Part shown: in pieces, positions 53,934 to 61,297 of the stretch
Layout of the letters: each line of letters begins with the position of its first letter
Numbering within the stretch: position 1 is the first letter of the stretch
DNA from: Halorussus litoreus
GTDB taxonomy: Archaea > Halobacteriota > Halobacteria > Halobacteriales > Haladaptataceae
Direction: 5' to 3'
Length of the DNA stretch: 64,000 nucleotides
NCBI RefSeq assembly: GCF_003382685.1
Contig: NZ_QLVG01000002.1
Location: 98,988 to 162,987, forward strand
Made by a program: the position numbers and the translations under genes
The notes under the pieces: generated by a model
The model's input: only the letters and a program-made list of their open reading frames with translations
What the model was told of the DNA's origin: nothing
Databases searched by the model: none

Positions 53934-55166
53934 CTACTCGCGAGTCCAGTCCTGCATCCGGCTGTCCTCGAGGATCGTTTCGCGGACGACCTGGGGATCT
54001 TCGATGAGTCGGTTCTGGAGGTGGATGCCGCCCGCACTCCCCTTGTTGATCTTCTCGATTTCGACAACCCCGAGGAAGGCTTGCTCTTTCAGGATGTCGC
54101 GGAACCGACGGACTGAGAGGATATCCATATCGAGATGGTTGCAGATGCGTTCGTACTGGTCGTACACCCGGCTCGTGAGGAACGCATCGTCATTGCTGTT
54201 GACACTCAGTTCCGTGAGCGCCAGCAACGCCGCTTTCGCCTGCGTGGGTGCGCCGTTCACGAGTTCTCTGAACCGGTCCTTTTCGGCGTGCTGCTGTGCC
54301 TGGCGGACGTGTTCCTCCGTCACCTGCTCTGCTCCGGCCTCGTAGGCGACCTCGCCGGCGTGGCGAAGAATGTCGATCGCCTTCCGAGCATCGCCGTGTT
54401 CCTGCGCGGCGAAGGCCGCCGAGAGCGGAATCACGTCCTCGGAAAGGACGCCGTCCTGGAAGGCGTCCTCACGGTTGAACATGATCTCCCGAAGCTGGTT
54501 GGCGTCGTATGGCTTGAAGAACAGCTCCTTGTGCTGGAAGCTGCTTTTCACGCGCTCGTTCACGTTGTCGACGTACTGGATCTTGTTGCTGATCGCGATG
54601 ACACCGACGCTACAGTCGATTTTTCCCGCCTCCTCAGCGCGCGAGAGCTTCATCAGCACGCTGTCGTCGTTCATCAGATCGATCTCGTCGAGGATGATGA
54701 TCACAGAATCGAATTGAGCGTCGAGCGTCTTCCAGAGGAGTTTGTAGTATTTCGACGTACTGAGGCCGGTATGGGGGACGGAGATTCCAGTCGAAGATTC
54801 ATCGTTCAGCTTCGCGGCCAGTGAGGAGATTGCTTGAGTCTCCGTGTTGTCTTCAGCACAGTCGATATACGCGGTTCCAATCTCGACGCCATCCTGAGCG
54901 GCATTCTGAGCTCGTTGGCAGACGTGTTTCGAAACGAGAGATTTACCGGTCCCCGTTTTCCCGTAGATCATCACGTTTTCCGGGGAGTACCCGTGGACAG
55001 CACCGTTGAGACGTTTCGCGAGCTTCGAGATTTCCTCGTCGCGACCGACGATCCGGTCAGCCTCCGGAACGTGGCCGATTTTCAGGAGATCCTTGTTCGC
55101 GAAGATACGATGCCCGGATTCAAAGAGTGGATCGTCGACAGAACTGGGTGAAGAGTCGGGCGTCAT
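53934..55166 (-). CDS. Orc1/Cdc6 family replication initiator (AAA+)
   Basis: This 410-residue protein has the standard layout: an N-terminal basic patch (FANKDLLKIGHVPEADRIVGRD), Walker A GKTGTGKS (about residue 69), Walker B IIILDEIDLM (about 160), sensor-1 IAISNKIQYV, sensor-2 GDARKAIDILRHAG and a winged-helix domain from about 300. It looks fully functional. Its gene is flanked on both sides by nine copies of one repeat, the usual sign that it acts at the adjacent origin. The start lies about 54 bases from the nearest upstream repeat. Compared with the other initiator at 33500 it is longer and closer to typical haloarchaeal Orc1 proteins. Confidence 0.93.
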   Translation of the reverse strand: MTPDSSPSSVDDPLFESGHRIFANKDLLKIGHVPEADRIVGRDEEISKLAKRLNGAVHGYSPENVMIYGKTGTGKSLVSKHVCQRAQNAAQDGVEIGTAYIDCAEDNTETQAISSLAAKLNDESSTGISVPHTGLSTSKYYKLLWKTLDAQFDSVIIILDEIDLMNDDSVLMKLSRAEEAGKIDCSVGVIAISNKIQYVDNVNERVKSSFQHKELFFKPYDANQLREIMFNREDAFQDGVLSEDVIPLSAAFAAQEHGDARKAIDILRHAGEVAYEAGAEQVTEEHVRQAQQHAEKDRFRELVNGAPTQAKAALLALTELSVNSNDDAFLTSRVYDQYERICNHLDMDILSVRRFRDILKEQAFLGVVEIEKINKGSAGGIHLQNRLIEDPQVVRETILEDSRMQDWTRE

Positions 55167-55879
55167 TGAATATCACACGGTGTGAGCGGGGGGAGTATAA
55201 ATCTAGTGGAGAACGCCATCCCACGTTTCCGACGTTCCTTGTCCGATATCAGCCGGAAAATGCCGTAATTCGGTGGAATTGGATTGCTGACAATATAGCC
55301 GCGTTTCCGACGTGAGAGAGGAAACCCGTAGACGGAAGCGTCGCCTCGATGTCGAATCCCGAACCCACACACCCCACGTTTCCGTCGTAATCACCGAACA
55401 GGTGGGGAGGGGACTCGAAGAAGACATCTACGACGAGATACCAAAGACGAGAGCGGCCTAGCCATCCAATACTGGCCGTCTACAGAAGCAGCTGGAAAGG
55501 ATTGTTTCATCTGAGGGGGCGAAGTACTTCGCCCCCTCTTTGGTCGAAGTACACTTAATGAGCATTTCTCAGCTATACCACTTTAATCTATGTATTGCAG
55601 AAGTTAGTTCATCTCTAGATTGGTTCTAGGTCAACAGAATTAGTGGCTGTATTGCACTATCGTAGCCTCTCCCTACGCCGTCGTGGAGAAACGACGGAAA
55701 CGTGGGGGGTGTGGTCCCTTCGAAATCAGCGTTACCCCCTCCACCAACATCCAGTTACGACGGAAACGTGGGGTGGGTGTCCTCCATCATCGAGTTTTAC
55801 TCGTCCGGGTTGATCGGGCCATCCATACTCTGCGGCATCTCGTCGAGTTCTGTCCTGAGCAAGGTATCTTCCTCCGGAC
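55167..55879. other. Replication origin: inverted origin repeats around an A+T-rich core
   Basis: This gene-free 713-base region holds three plus-oriented repeats (55220-55236, 55297-55313 and 55372-55388) and two minus-oriented ones (55691-55707 and 55757-55773). The facing pair 55372-55388 and 55691-55707 enclose about 300 bases with a markedly A+T-rich part near 55550-55640, a good candidate for the unwinding element. This is the usual arrangement of haloarchaeal origins next to an orc gene. Confidence 0.8.
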
Positions 55880-56533
55880 TTATTCTAAGAGCAATTTCGG
55901 ACGAAGCGGGACGCCTTCCCATCTGGTGTGACAAGGCTCACAGAGCGAGACTAGATTCGATGGATCGTGAGCAGCTTCGACCTCATCCTCATCGAACTCC
56001 GCGAACGGCCGAATATGATGTACTCGCGGCGTATATCCGAGTTCGTTTTCGTTACGGCCACACCCCTGGCAGGTTCGATTATCTCGCTCTAAGACCTGTT
56101 CACGCCGCTCTTTCCATAGCGGTCCATAGTTCGGGGTTGATTCCCAATCGTAGGTAGCTGTCTCCTCCTGCCATTCCCACTGACAGTCTCGACTGCAGAA
56201 ATGGCGATCAGCTGATTCGATATCGTACTGAATCCGCCCGATTGTCTCACCGCAGTTTGTACATTCTGTCTGTGGACGATTTTCTATCTGCCATCGTCCC
56301 CTACACTCGTTGCTACAGAACTGGTTTGTCTGATCGTCTTTGAGATTCCACTCGTATCGTTTGAAATCCGTCCCACAGTAGTCGCAGTGGAGGGTGACTC
56401 TGTTGTCCTTTTGTTCAGACCGCCAATTCCCCTGACAAGTCTTATCGCAGAAGTGGTGCTCTGCACGCTCCACTACCGACGGAGGTCTTGAGATTGTCTC
56501 ACCACAGAAATCACACTCAACTTCGATGGGCAT
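55880..56533 (-). CDS. HNH endonuclease with tandem zinc motifs
   Basis: This 217-residue protein has three treble-clef-like zinc units in the first 130 residues, each with a CxxCG pair followed by a FCS/D..C pair (CDFCGE...HFCDKTC, CDYCGT...FCSNEC, CTNCGE...HFCSRDC). They are followed by an HNH nuclease: RTCQGCGRNENELG, then VHHIRPF, then NLVSLCEPCH (about 165-205). Such proteins are common on plasmids and viruses of haloarchaea. Directly after its stop, the +1 frame continues for about 35 plausible codons to an NPDE ending near 55802, so an earlier frameshift may have shortened it. A hairpin touches its start codon. Confidence 0.85.
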   Translation of the reverse strand: MPIEVECDFCGETISRPPSVVERAEHHFCDKTCQGNWRSEQKDNRVTLHCDYCGTDFKRYEWNLKDDQTNQFCSNECRGRWQIENRPQTECTNCGETIGRIQYDIESADRHFCSRDCQWEWQEETATYDWESTPNYGPLWKERREQVLERDNRTCQGCGRNENELGYTPRVHHIRPFAEFDEDEVEAAHDPSNLVSLCEPCHTRWEGVPLRPKLLLE

Positions 56534-56553
56534 GGGTCGGCCTTTCGCCGCCC
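56534..56553 (-). promoter_or_regulatory. Leader hairpin 1, adjoining the HNH start
   Basis: On the coding strand GGGCGGC-gaaag-GCCGaCCC (one bulged A) forms a seven-pair stem ending at the base before the ATG. Unlike the other four leader hairpins it has no T-run before it. It could hinder ribosome access. Confidence 0.45.
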
Positions 56554-56587
56554 ATTAGCAACCGGCATCACTGATGAATGTCCGGGG

Positions 56588-56911
56588 CTATTCGTCCGGG
56601 TTGACCGACCCTTTATATTTGGACTTCACTGAATCGCCCTCCCGCCACTGCCAGTAGTAGTAGCGATTGTCGTTGATCTCCTTGACCGTGATCGTCGCTT
56701 TGGCAGGAACGTCATCCGGGAGATCGTCTGGCCGTTCTTCGACCTCTTCTTGATCTGCTGACTCCTCGAGACGGGCCTCCCGTTCCTTGTGCTCGGCGAG
56801 CGCTTCAGCGTACGTCGCAACGTCTCGAAGCTGCTCCGGGTCCGACTCGTTGAGCGTGTTGACGATCTCCGTCGGGAGGTTCGCCGGTGGGGTCGGGGGT
56901 TCGTAGGGCAT
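56588..56911 (-). CDS. DUF6788-like conserved haloarchaeal protein
   Basis: This 107-residue protein has an N-terminal helical half (PTEIVNTLNESDPEQLRDVA), an acidic linker and a C-terminal beta-rich motif NRYYYWQWREGDSVKSKYKG, which I associate with the DUF6788 family of archaeal plasmid proteins. Function is unknown; the aromatic strand pattern suggests nucleic-acid or protein binding. Copy B of the TTAACCAACA inverted repeat lies 14 bases before its start. Confidence 0.7.
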   Translation of the reverse strand: MPYEPPTPPANLPTEIVNTLNESDPEQLRDVATYAEALAEHKEREARLEESADQEEVEERPDDLPDDVPAKATITVKEINDNRYYYWQWREGDSVKSKYKGSVNPDE

Positions 56912-56925
56912 CGGCTATTCTCGTG

Positions 56926-56966
56926 TTAACCAACACGGCCCACGAATCCATAGTTTTGTTGGTTAA
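56926..56966. promoter_or_regulatory. TTAACCAACA / TGTTGGTTAA inverted repeat, copy B
   Basis: Perfect 10-base arms lie at 56926-56935 and 56957-56966 with a 21-base centre. The repeat lies between the divergent starts at 56911 (minus) and 57050 (plus), so it could affect both. Confidence 0.7.
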
Positions 56967-57049
56967 GATGATGGAGACGGCTCTCGTGCCTGCTGACTGT
57001 AACACTACTCGAAACTTCTTTATATACAAGTTTCGTACTATGTTACATC

Positions 57050-57976
57050 GTGCTCCGGCGTATCGAACTCGAGGTCCTCGCTACGGTCGACCGTGGCGAC
57101 ACGATCTCCGAACTCGCGACGAAGCTCGACCACAGCGAGAGTTACCTCTCTCGTGCCGTCGCCGACCTCGTCGAGAAGGGACTCGTCTACACGGAACGCG
57201 ACGGCCGCCGAAAACGAGTCATCCCGTCAGACGCTCGTGCCGTCGAGCTCTACCAGGACCTCGTCCGCCAGCACTCCCACATCGACTTCCCCGAGCTGCT
57301 GACCGGGAAGGCACTCGAGGTGCTGTACTACCTCGACCAGCCGCGAACCGTCTCCGAGATCGCCGACCGGAGCGACAACTACCGCAACACGGTCAACCGG
57401 GTCCTCAAGCGGTTTCGCGACCGTGGGCTCGTCGGGACGGCCGACGGCCACTACAAGTTCAACGCCGACTTCGACCGCCTCCACGAGTTCGCCCGTGAAC
57501 TCGCACACCATCTGCATCGCCAACGCCTCGAAGCCGTCGCCCCGAAGGGCACGATTCTCTGGGAGGACTACGACGAATTCCTCGCGCAGGCCGAGAAGGA
57601 GATCAACGCAGAGGGGTTCCACGAAACCGGCCTCGCACGGTTTGCGGCCTTCGACCTTCAGTTCCTGCTCACCGGCCACCGCTACTATCTCTACTCCGAG
57701 GAGCTCGACGCAGTCTCGCCCGCGGAGCTGTGTTGTCACACGCTGCTAATCGACGACGGCAGCCGCCACCGCTCGTACTGTCTCCTCCTGCTCAGCCACG
57801 TTGACGTCGACGAGGAGGACCTCCGAGAGCGAGCGGCGAAGTATGACCTCGAAGACGAAATCGACGCCTTGCTCCGCTATCTCGAAACGCACGGAGAGGT
57901 CGACGACGACCGGCTCCCGGAGTGGGGCGAGTTCCAGGAGCTGGCGGCTGACTACGAGGTGCCACTACCACAATGA
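57050..57976 (+). CDS. Winged-helix regulator, probable antitoxin partner of the next gene
   Basis: This 308-residue protein has a GTG start. Residues 1-65 are a MarR-like winged helix (DTISELATKLDHSESYLSRAV), and residues about 85-140 form a second (RTVSEIADRSDNYRNTVNRVLKRFRDRGLV). The rest is a mixed domain of unknown type, with a Cys pair (ELCCHTLLIDD). The stop overlaps the start of the nucleotidyltransferase gene (ATGA, 57973-57976). A DNA-binding protein coupled to a nucleotidyltransferase is the plan of AbiE-type and related toxin-antitoxin pairs, so autorepression is likely. Copy B of the inverted repeat lies 84 bases upstream. Confidence 0.75.
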   Translation: MLRRIELEVLATVDRGDTISELATKLDHSESYLSRAVADLVEKGLVYTERDGRRKRVIPSDARAVELYQDLVRQHSHIDFPELLTGKALEVLYYLDQPRTVSEIADRSDNYRNTVNRVLKRFRDRGLVGTADGHYKFNADFDRLHEFARELAHHLHRQRLEAVAPKGTILWEDYDEFLAQAEKEINAEGFHETGLARFAAFDLQFLLTGHRYYLYSEELDAVSPAELCCHTLLIDDGSRHRSYCLLLLSHVDVDEEDLRERAAKYDLEDEIDALLRYLETHGEVDDDRLPEWGEFQELAADYEVPLPQ

Positions 57977-58776
57977 GACCAAGATTCGGACGCGAGTACA
58001 TCGAGAACGAGTTCCAGCGCATCGCAGATGGCCTCTCAGCCCCGCTTACGGTCTACTTGATCGGTGGCGGCGCGATGTCGCTGCGCGACCTCAAGGGGGC
58101 GACGAAAGATATCGACCTGGTCGTCCCGGATGGCGACGCGTACGGTCAACTGTGGGCCGTCCTGATGGACCTCGGGTATGCGGAGGTACAGTCGCTGGAT
58201 TCGGATTACCGGGCGTTGGGGGCGACGAGTTGCGTCGAGAACGACGATGGGTGTCGCCTCGACATCTTCAATCAGCAGGTCGCGAACAAGCTCGTCCTCA
58301 CCGACGGCATGCAGAAGCGCAGCGAGCCGTTCCTCAACACGGATCGACTGACGGTCCGCCTAGTCAACAACGAGGATATCTTCCTGTTCAAACTGATCGC
58401 AGGCCGCGACGACGACATCGAGGATATGAATATGCTCGTGCAGGCTGGACTCAACTACGACGTCGTCCGGGCCGAACTCGAGGCGCAGATCGACCGGCTC
58501 GGCGACGACCAGTTCGCCACCTTCGCGAACGAGGCCCTGGTCGACCTCGACGAGCGGTACGGGGTGACCACGCCGATCGAGGACCGCGTCCAGGAGCTGA
58601 CGACCCGGTACTACCGCGGGCTCGAGGTACTCCAGATACTCGATGAACCAAAGACGGTTGACGAATTGGCGGCCGACCTCGAACTCGATACGGCGGAGGT
58701 CGTGGAGCGAGTCACGTATCTCGAGGAGTTCGACCGGGTCTCCCGAGATGGTGAGACAGTCCGTCCAGCGGAGTAG
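57973..58776 (+). CDS. Nucleotidyltransferase (DUF6036-like), probable toxin of a toxin-antitoxin pair
   Basis: This 267-residue protein carries the nucleotidyltransferase signature near the N terminus: YLIGGGAMSL then ATKDIDLVV, that is a GG motif followed by Asp-x-Asp-type metal ligands. The pattern KLIAGRDDDIEDMNML is also typical of DUF6036/AbiEii-like enzymes, which transfer nucleotides to RNA or protein targets. The C-terminal 60 residues look like a small winged helix (TVDELAADLELDTAEVVERV), so this protein may also bind DNA. It is coupled to the upstream regulator. Role as toxin is inferred from the pair. Confidence 0.75.
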   Translation: MRPRFGREYIENEFQRIADGLSAPLTVYLIGGGAMSLRDLKGATKDIDLVVPDGDAYGQLWAVLMDLGYAEVQSLDSDYRALGATSCVENDDGCRLDIFNQQVANKLVLTDGMQKRSEPFLNTDRLTVRLVNNEDIFLFKLIAGRDDDIEDMNMLVQAGLNYDVVRAELEAQIDRLGDDQFATFANEALVDLDERYGVTTPIEDRVQELTTRYYRGLEVLQILDEPKTVDELAADLELDTAEVVERVTYLEEFDRVSRDGETVRPAE

Positions 58777-58791
58777 ATCGCCGGGATTCAC

Positions 58792-59610
58792 TCAGGAATC
58801 CGAGGGAAGTCGACCGTCCGGTCGCGGGACACGTCCCTGCTTGATTTCGTGATCCGCCCGGCGCATATGTTTACATCCACCATCGGGCGTTCGTTGCGTC
58901 CAGTCTGGACAGGTACAGGATTCGCTGATCACATCCACTTCGTATCGATTCCCGGACGCTGAGTGAATCTCGTAGCGGCCGCCCTTTTCGAGCAGCGAGA
59001 CGGCCATCTCTTCGTCGACGGCGCGTCTGGTTCGCGGTTCGAGGTCGTCCTGCTGGCTTGAGTGCTCCGTGACGACCATCCGGTCACGCACGTCACCTGT
59101 TTGTCCGCCATCCGGCGCAACGGCGGCGTCAGGTCCCTGGAGGCGATCTGGAAGAAGTTCTTCGACCGGATGCCCTTCCGGCCAGAGGAAGTGGATTTCG
59201 CGCCGTTCGCGATGGTCGTAGGAGCCGCAGGCGGCAGCGCTGCCGGTCCAGACGCGCCACGCGCCGAGGGCGCCCATCACGTCGACGATCACCCGCGGGA
59301 CGGTCTCGTGCTCGTCGGGGTAGAACACGCGGAAGCGAGTACACGCTTCTTGCGCCGGTACCGTCTCCCACCACTCGACGTCGGCGCTCCAACTATCAAA
59401 CATTGCCTCGTCCTCCCCGTACCCGACGGTCACGCCGTCGATCTGCGGCACGTCTGCTGGTGCATCGTCAGACTCGCCTTCGAGCAACCGAAGGATTGCG
59501 TATCTGAGATACTCGTGCGCTGGATTGTCCGTCGACCGGGCGACCTGGTCGTGCTGGTCTGCAACTCGTTCCGCCTCGTCGAGGACGGCGGTTACATACT
59601 GGTCAGTCAT
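58792..59610 (-). CDS. SWIM zinc-finger protein
   Basis: This 272-residue protein has a SWIM motif at about residues 233-253 (CTCPDWTQRT then GCKHM). It is preceded by strands (GGRYEIHSASGNRYEVDV) that usually present DNA to SWIM fingers. The N-terminal 180 residues are mixed alpha/beta with no recognised domain. SWIM proteins on haloarchaeal plasmids are common and of unknown function; DNA binding is likely. A leader hairpin (59630-59653) and copy C of the inverted repeat (59661-59702) lie just before its start. Confidence 0.85.
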   Translation of the reverse strand: MTDQYVTAVLDEAERVADQHDQVARSTDNPAHEYLRYAILRLLEGESDDAPADVPQIDGVTVGYGEDEAMFDSWSADVEWWETVPAQEACTRFRVFYPDEHETVPRVIVDVMGALGAWRVWTGSAAACGSYDHRERREIHFLWPEGHPVEELLPDRLQGPDAAVAPDGGQTGDVRDRMVVTEHSSQQDDLEPRTRRAVDEEMAVSLLEKGGRYEIHSASGNRYEVDVISESCTCPDWTQRTPDGGCKHMRRADHEIKQGRVPRPDGRLPSDS

Positions 59611-59629
59611 GATTCGTGGAGACCGGAAT

Positions 59630-59653
59630 GCGCCTCCGCCCCTCGGCGGGCGC
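59630..59653 (-). promoter_or_regulatory. Leader hairpin 2, before the SWIM gene
   Basis: GCGC..CCGCC / GGCGG..GCGC forms a GC-rich stem that ends 19 bases before the ATG. On the coding strand it is preceded by TTTTT. A T-run before the stem rules out an ordinary intrinsic terminator for this direction. Confidence 0.55.
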
Positions 59654-59660
59654 TAAAAAC

Positions 59661-59702
59661 TTAACCAACGCAGAACGGTATTAGCGTCCAGATGTTGGTT
59701 AA
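59661..59702. promoter_or_regulatory. TTAACCAACG / TGTTGGTTAA inverted repeat, copy C
   Basis: The arms at 59661-59670 and 59693-59702 have a 22-base centre; one arm has a single mismatch (G for A). It is 50 bases before the SWIM start and 18 bases after the ArdC-like stop. Confidence 0.7.
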
Positions 59703-59720
59703 CAGGCGAGAACCGCGCGT

Positions 59721-60650
59721 TCAGCTCTCTGTAACCGTTCCGATGATTTCCTGAGCCGTCGAACTGATCCGACTGAGACGATCCTGAATCACGTCCGGCT
59801 CATCACCTTGCCACGCGGCTAAGTAGAATGCGGATCCGCTCGTGTCGAGATCGAAATACCGACCGACGATGTACGCGACGGCTTCGGCTTCGACCTCGCG
59901 TTTCGCCCGCTCGGTCTCGTCGGTGACGTCTGCGTGGAGGAGCGCGTGAGCGAACTCGTGGATGAGCGTCACGGCGAGATCGGCCTGATTCGTGCGGGCT
60001 TTCGCCTCAACGACTGGTTGGAGATCACGCTTACTCCGGTATTTGCAGACGCCCTTGGCGTCGCCATGCTCCCAGTCGACAGCGTCGACGATACGGACCG
60101 TCACGTCGATCTCAGCGGCTGCATCCTCGAGTGCGGGTACTAGGTCGTCGGCATCGCCAGTCGCCTCTGTCTCCAACTCGGGAAGCGGCTCACCCTCGGT
60201 CTGGGACACGTCGAAGACAGCCGTTGGTTTGAACCCGACAAGCCCTTTCGACCACTCGTCCGGCGCCGTCTCGTCGTACTCACAGCCGCTTTGCTCGTGG
60301 TAGCTGGGCGAATTTTCGCACTCAGGACATTGCGTGGTGATGATCGGGGCCCAGATCCAGATCGCCTGCTCGCCCTCCTGGACGTGCCGGTCGAACTCAT
60401 TCCGCCAGGTGTTGTACCCCGCGACCTTCGTCGCGTCAGGGCACTGGAGATTGATGAGGAGTGTATTCCGGTGCGAATAGTCGTGGAACCGGGATTGAAC
60501 ATCAAGCCACTCCTGGAACTCTGAGCTGGACTGCGCGTCCTCGACGTCTGCAACGAGGTCGTCGATCCAGTCTTCGATGGTACTGTGCATCTCGTCGTGT
60601 CGGGCGTCGGTCTCCTCGAACGAGACCGACGAGTCACTGGCCGTAGCCAT
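59721..60650 (-). CDS. ArdC-like antirestriction protein with metallopeptidase motif
   Basis: This protein has 309 residues from the ATG at 60650; a GTG three codons earlier is possible. The N-terminal part (FHDYSHRNTLLINLQCPDA, then YNTWRNEFDRHVQEGEQAIWIWAP) matches the ArdC ssDNA-binding domain. A CPEC...C zinc-like insert follows. The C-terminal part has the metallopeptidase box VTLIHEFAHALLH (about 230) and a later Glu, as in ArdC and ImmA/IrrE proteins. ArdC proteins protect incoming plasmid DNA from restriction. This fits a mobile replicon that also carries several nucleases. It ends 18 bases from inverted repeat C. Confidence 0.82.
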   Translation of the reverse strand: MATASDSSVSFEETDARHDEMHSTIEDWIDDLVADVEDAQSSSEFQEWLDVQSRFHDYSHRNTLLINLQCPDATKVAGYNTWRNEFDRHVQEGEQAIWIWAPIITTQCPECENSPSYHEQSGCEYDETAPDEWSKGLVGFKPTAVFDVSQTEGEPLPELETEATGDADDLVPALEDAAAEIDVTVRIVDAVDWEHGDAKGVCKYRSKRDLQPVVEAKARTNQADLAVTLIHEFAHALLHADVTDETERAKREVEAEAVAYIVGRYFDLDTSGSAFYLAAWQGDEPDVIQDRLSRISSTAQEIIGTVTES

Positions 60651-60695
60651 AATATTCACCGAATCGAGTTCACGGCGATTGCGTCAGTTCAGGAC

Positions 60696-60716
60696 GCGCC
60701 GCACCCCTTGGGGCGC
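60696..60716 (-). promoter_or_regulatory. Leader hairpin 3, before the ArdC-like gene
   Basis: GCGCC..CCCC-tt-GGGG..GGCGC-type stem, 45 bases before the ATG at 60650. On the coding strand it is preceded by TTTTTT, the same arrangement as the neighbouring leader hairpins. Confidence 0.55.
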
Positions 60717-60737
60717 ACAAAAAACTCGCGGCGGCGG

Positions 60738-61085
60738 TCACCGCAGGACTGCTTTCTCGTCAGCGAAGCCGACCGCGACGAGGTACTCGAGGAACTCATC
60801 GAACTGCTCCACGTCGCTGGGCGTGTCGGTCGCGAGGTGTCGCGCCCACTCGGTGGCCCACTGGAACGCGGGATCAGTCCCGCCCTTCCCGTGGATGTAC
60901 CACCAGCGAGCCGCTTTCAAGACGACGAGCGGGTTCGTCGGCGGCTGCTCACTTGCGAGTCCACGAGTGATTGACCGGATCTCCTCGGGAACTTCGGCGG
61001 GCTCGACCTCGCCGGATTGTGTGTTCGTGATATCGACTGGAATCGCATCGATCGAGACGTCGTTCACACGTTGTTGTTGACTCAC
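60738..61085 (-). CDS. Conserved haloarchaeal plasmid hypothetical protein
   Basis: This is a 115-residue protein with a GTG start. It is mainly helical, with a Trp-rich segment (LVVLKAARWWYIHGKG, about residues 54-70) and an acidic C-terminal helix (DVEQFDEFLEYLVAVGF). I do not recognise a domain. It lies 21 bases upstream of leader hairpin 3 and reads toward the ArdC-like gene, so the two may share a transcript, although each has its own leader hairpin. Its start lies 31 bases from leader hairpin 4. Confidence 0.6.
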   Translation of the reverse strand: MSQQQRVNDVSIDAIPVDITNTQSGEVEPAEVPEEIRSITRGLASEQPPTNPLVVLKAARWWYIHGKGGTDPAFQWATEWARHLATDTPSDVEQFDEFLEYLVAVGFADEKAVLR

Positions 61086-61116
61086 GGGAATTCACCTCAG
61101 TCTGAAGACTCGTTAT

Positions 61117-61144
61117 CGAGCCTTCGCCCTCTTCGGGGGCTCGA
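61117..61144 (-). promoter_or_regulatory. Leader hairpin 4, before the 60738-61085 gene
   Basis: TCGAGCC (61117-61123) pairs perfectly with GGCTCGA (61138-61144) around a GC-rich loop. It is preceded on the coding strand by TTTTT and lies 31 bases before the start codon. Confidence 0.6.
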
Positions 61145-61297
61145 AAAACTGGACGACGGCGTCACACCGGCAGGAAGAATCCGCTCAGGGTTACGGAGTG
61201 ACTCCGTCGCACCCTGTCATAGAATACGCTCGTGCCCCTCTTGGGGTGGTGTCTGCAACGGGAGTGAAATACCACCCTCTCTTACTGGCCACTACTC

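Noticed and set aside
53804..55773. A CRISPR array
   Set aside because: The repeated unit is only about 17 bases, spacers vary widely, orientation changes and no Cas gene is present. The pattern fits origin repeats.
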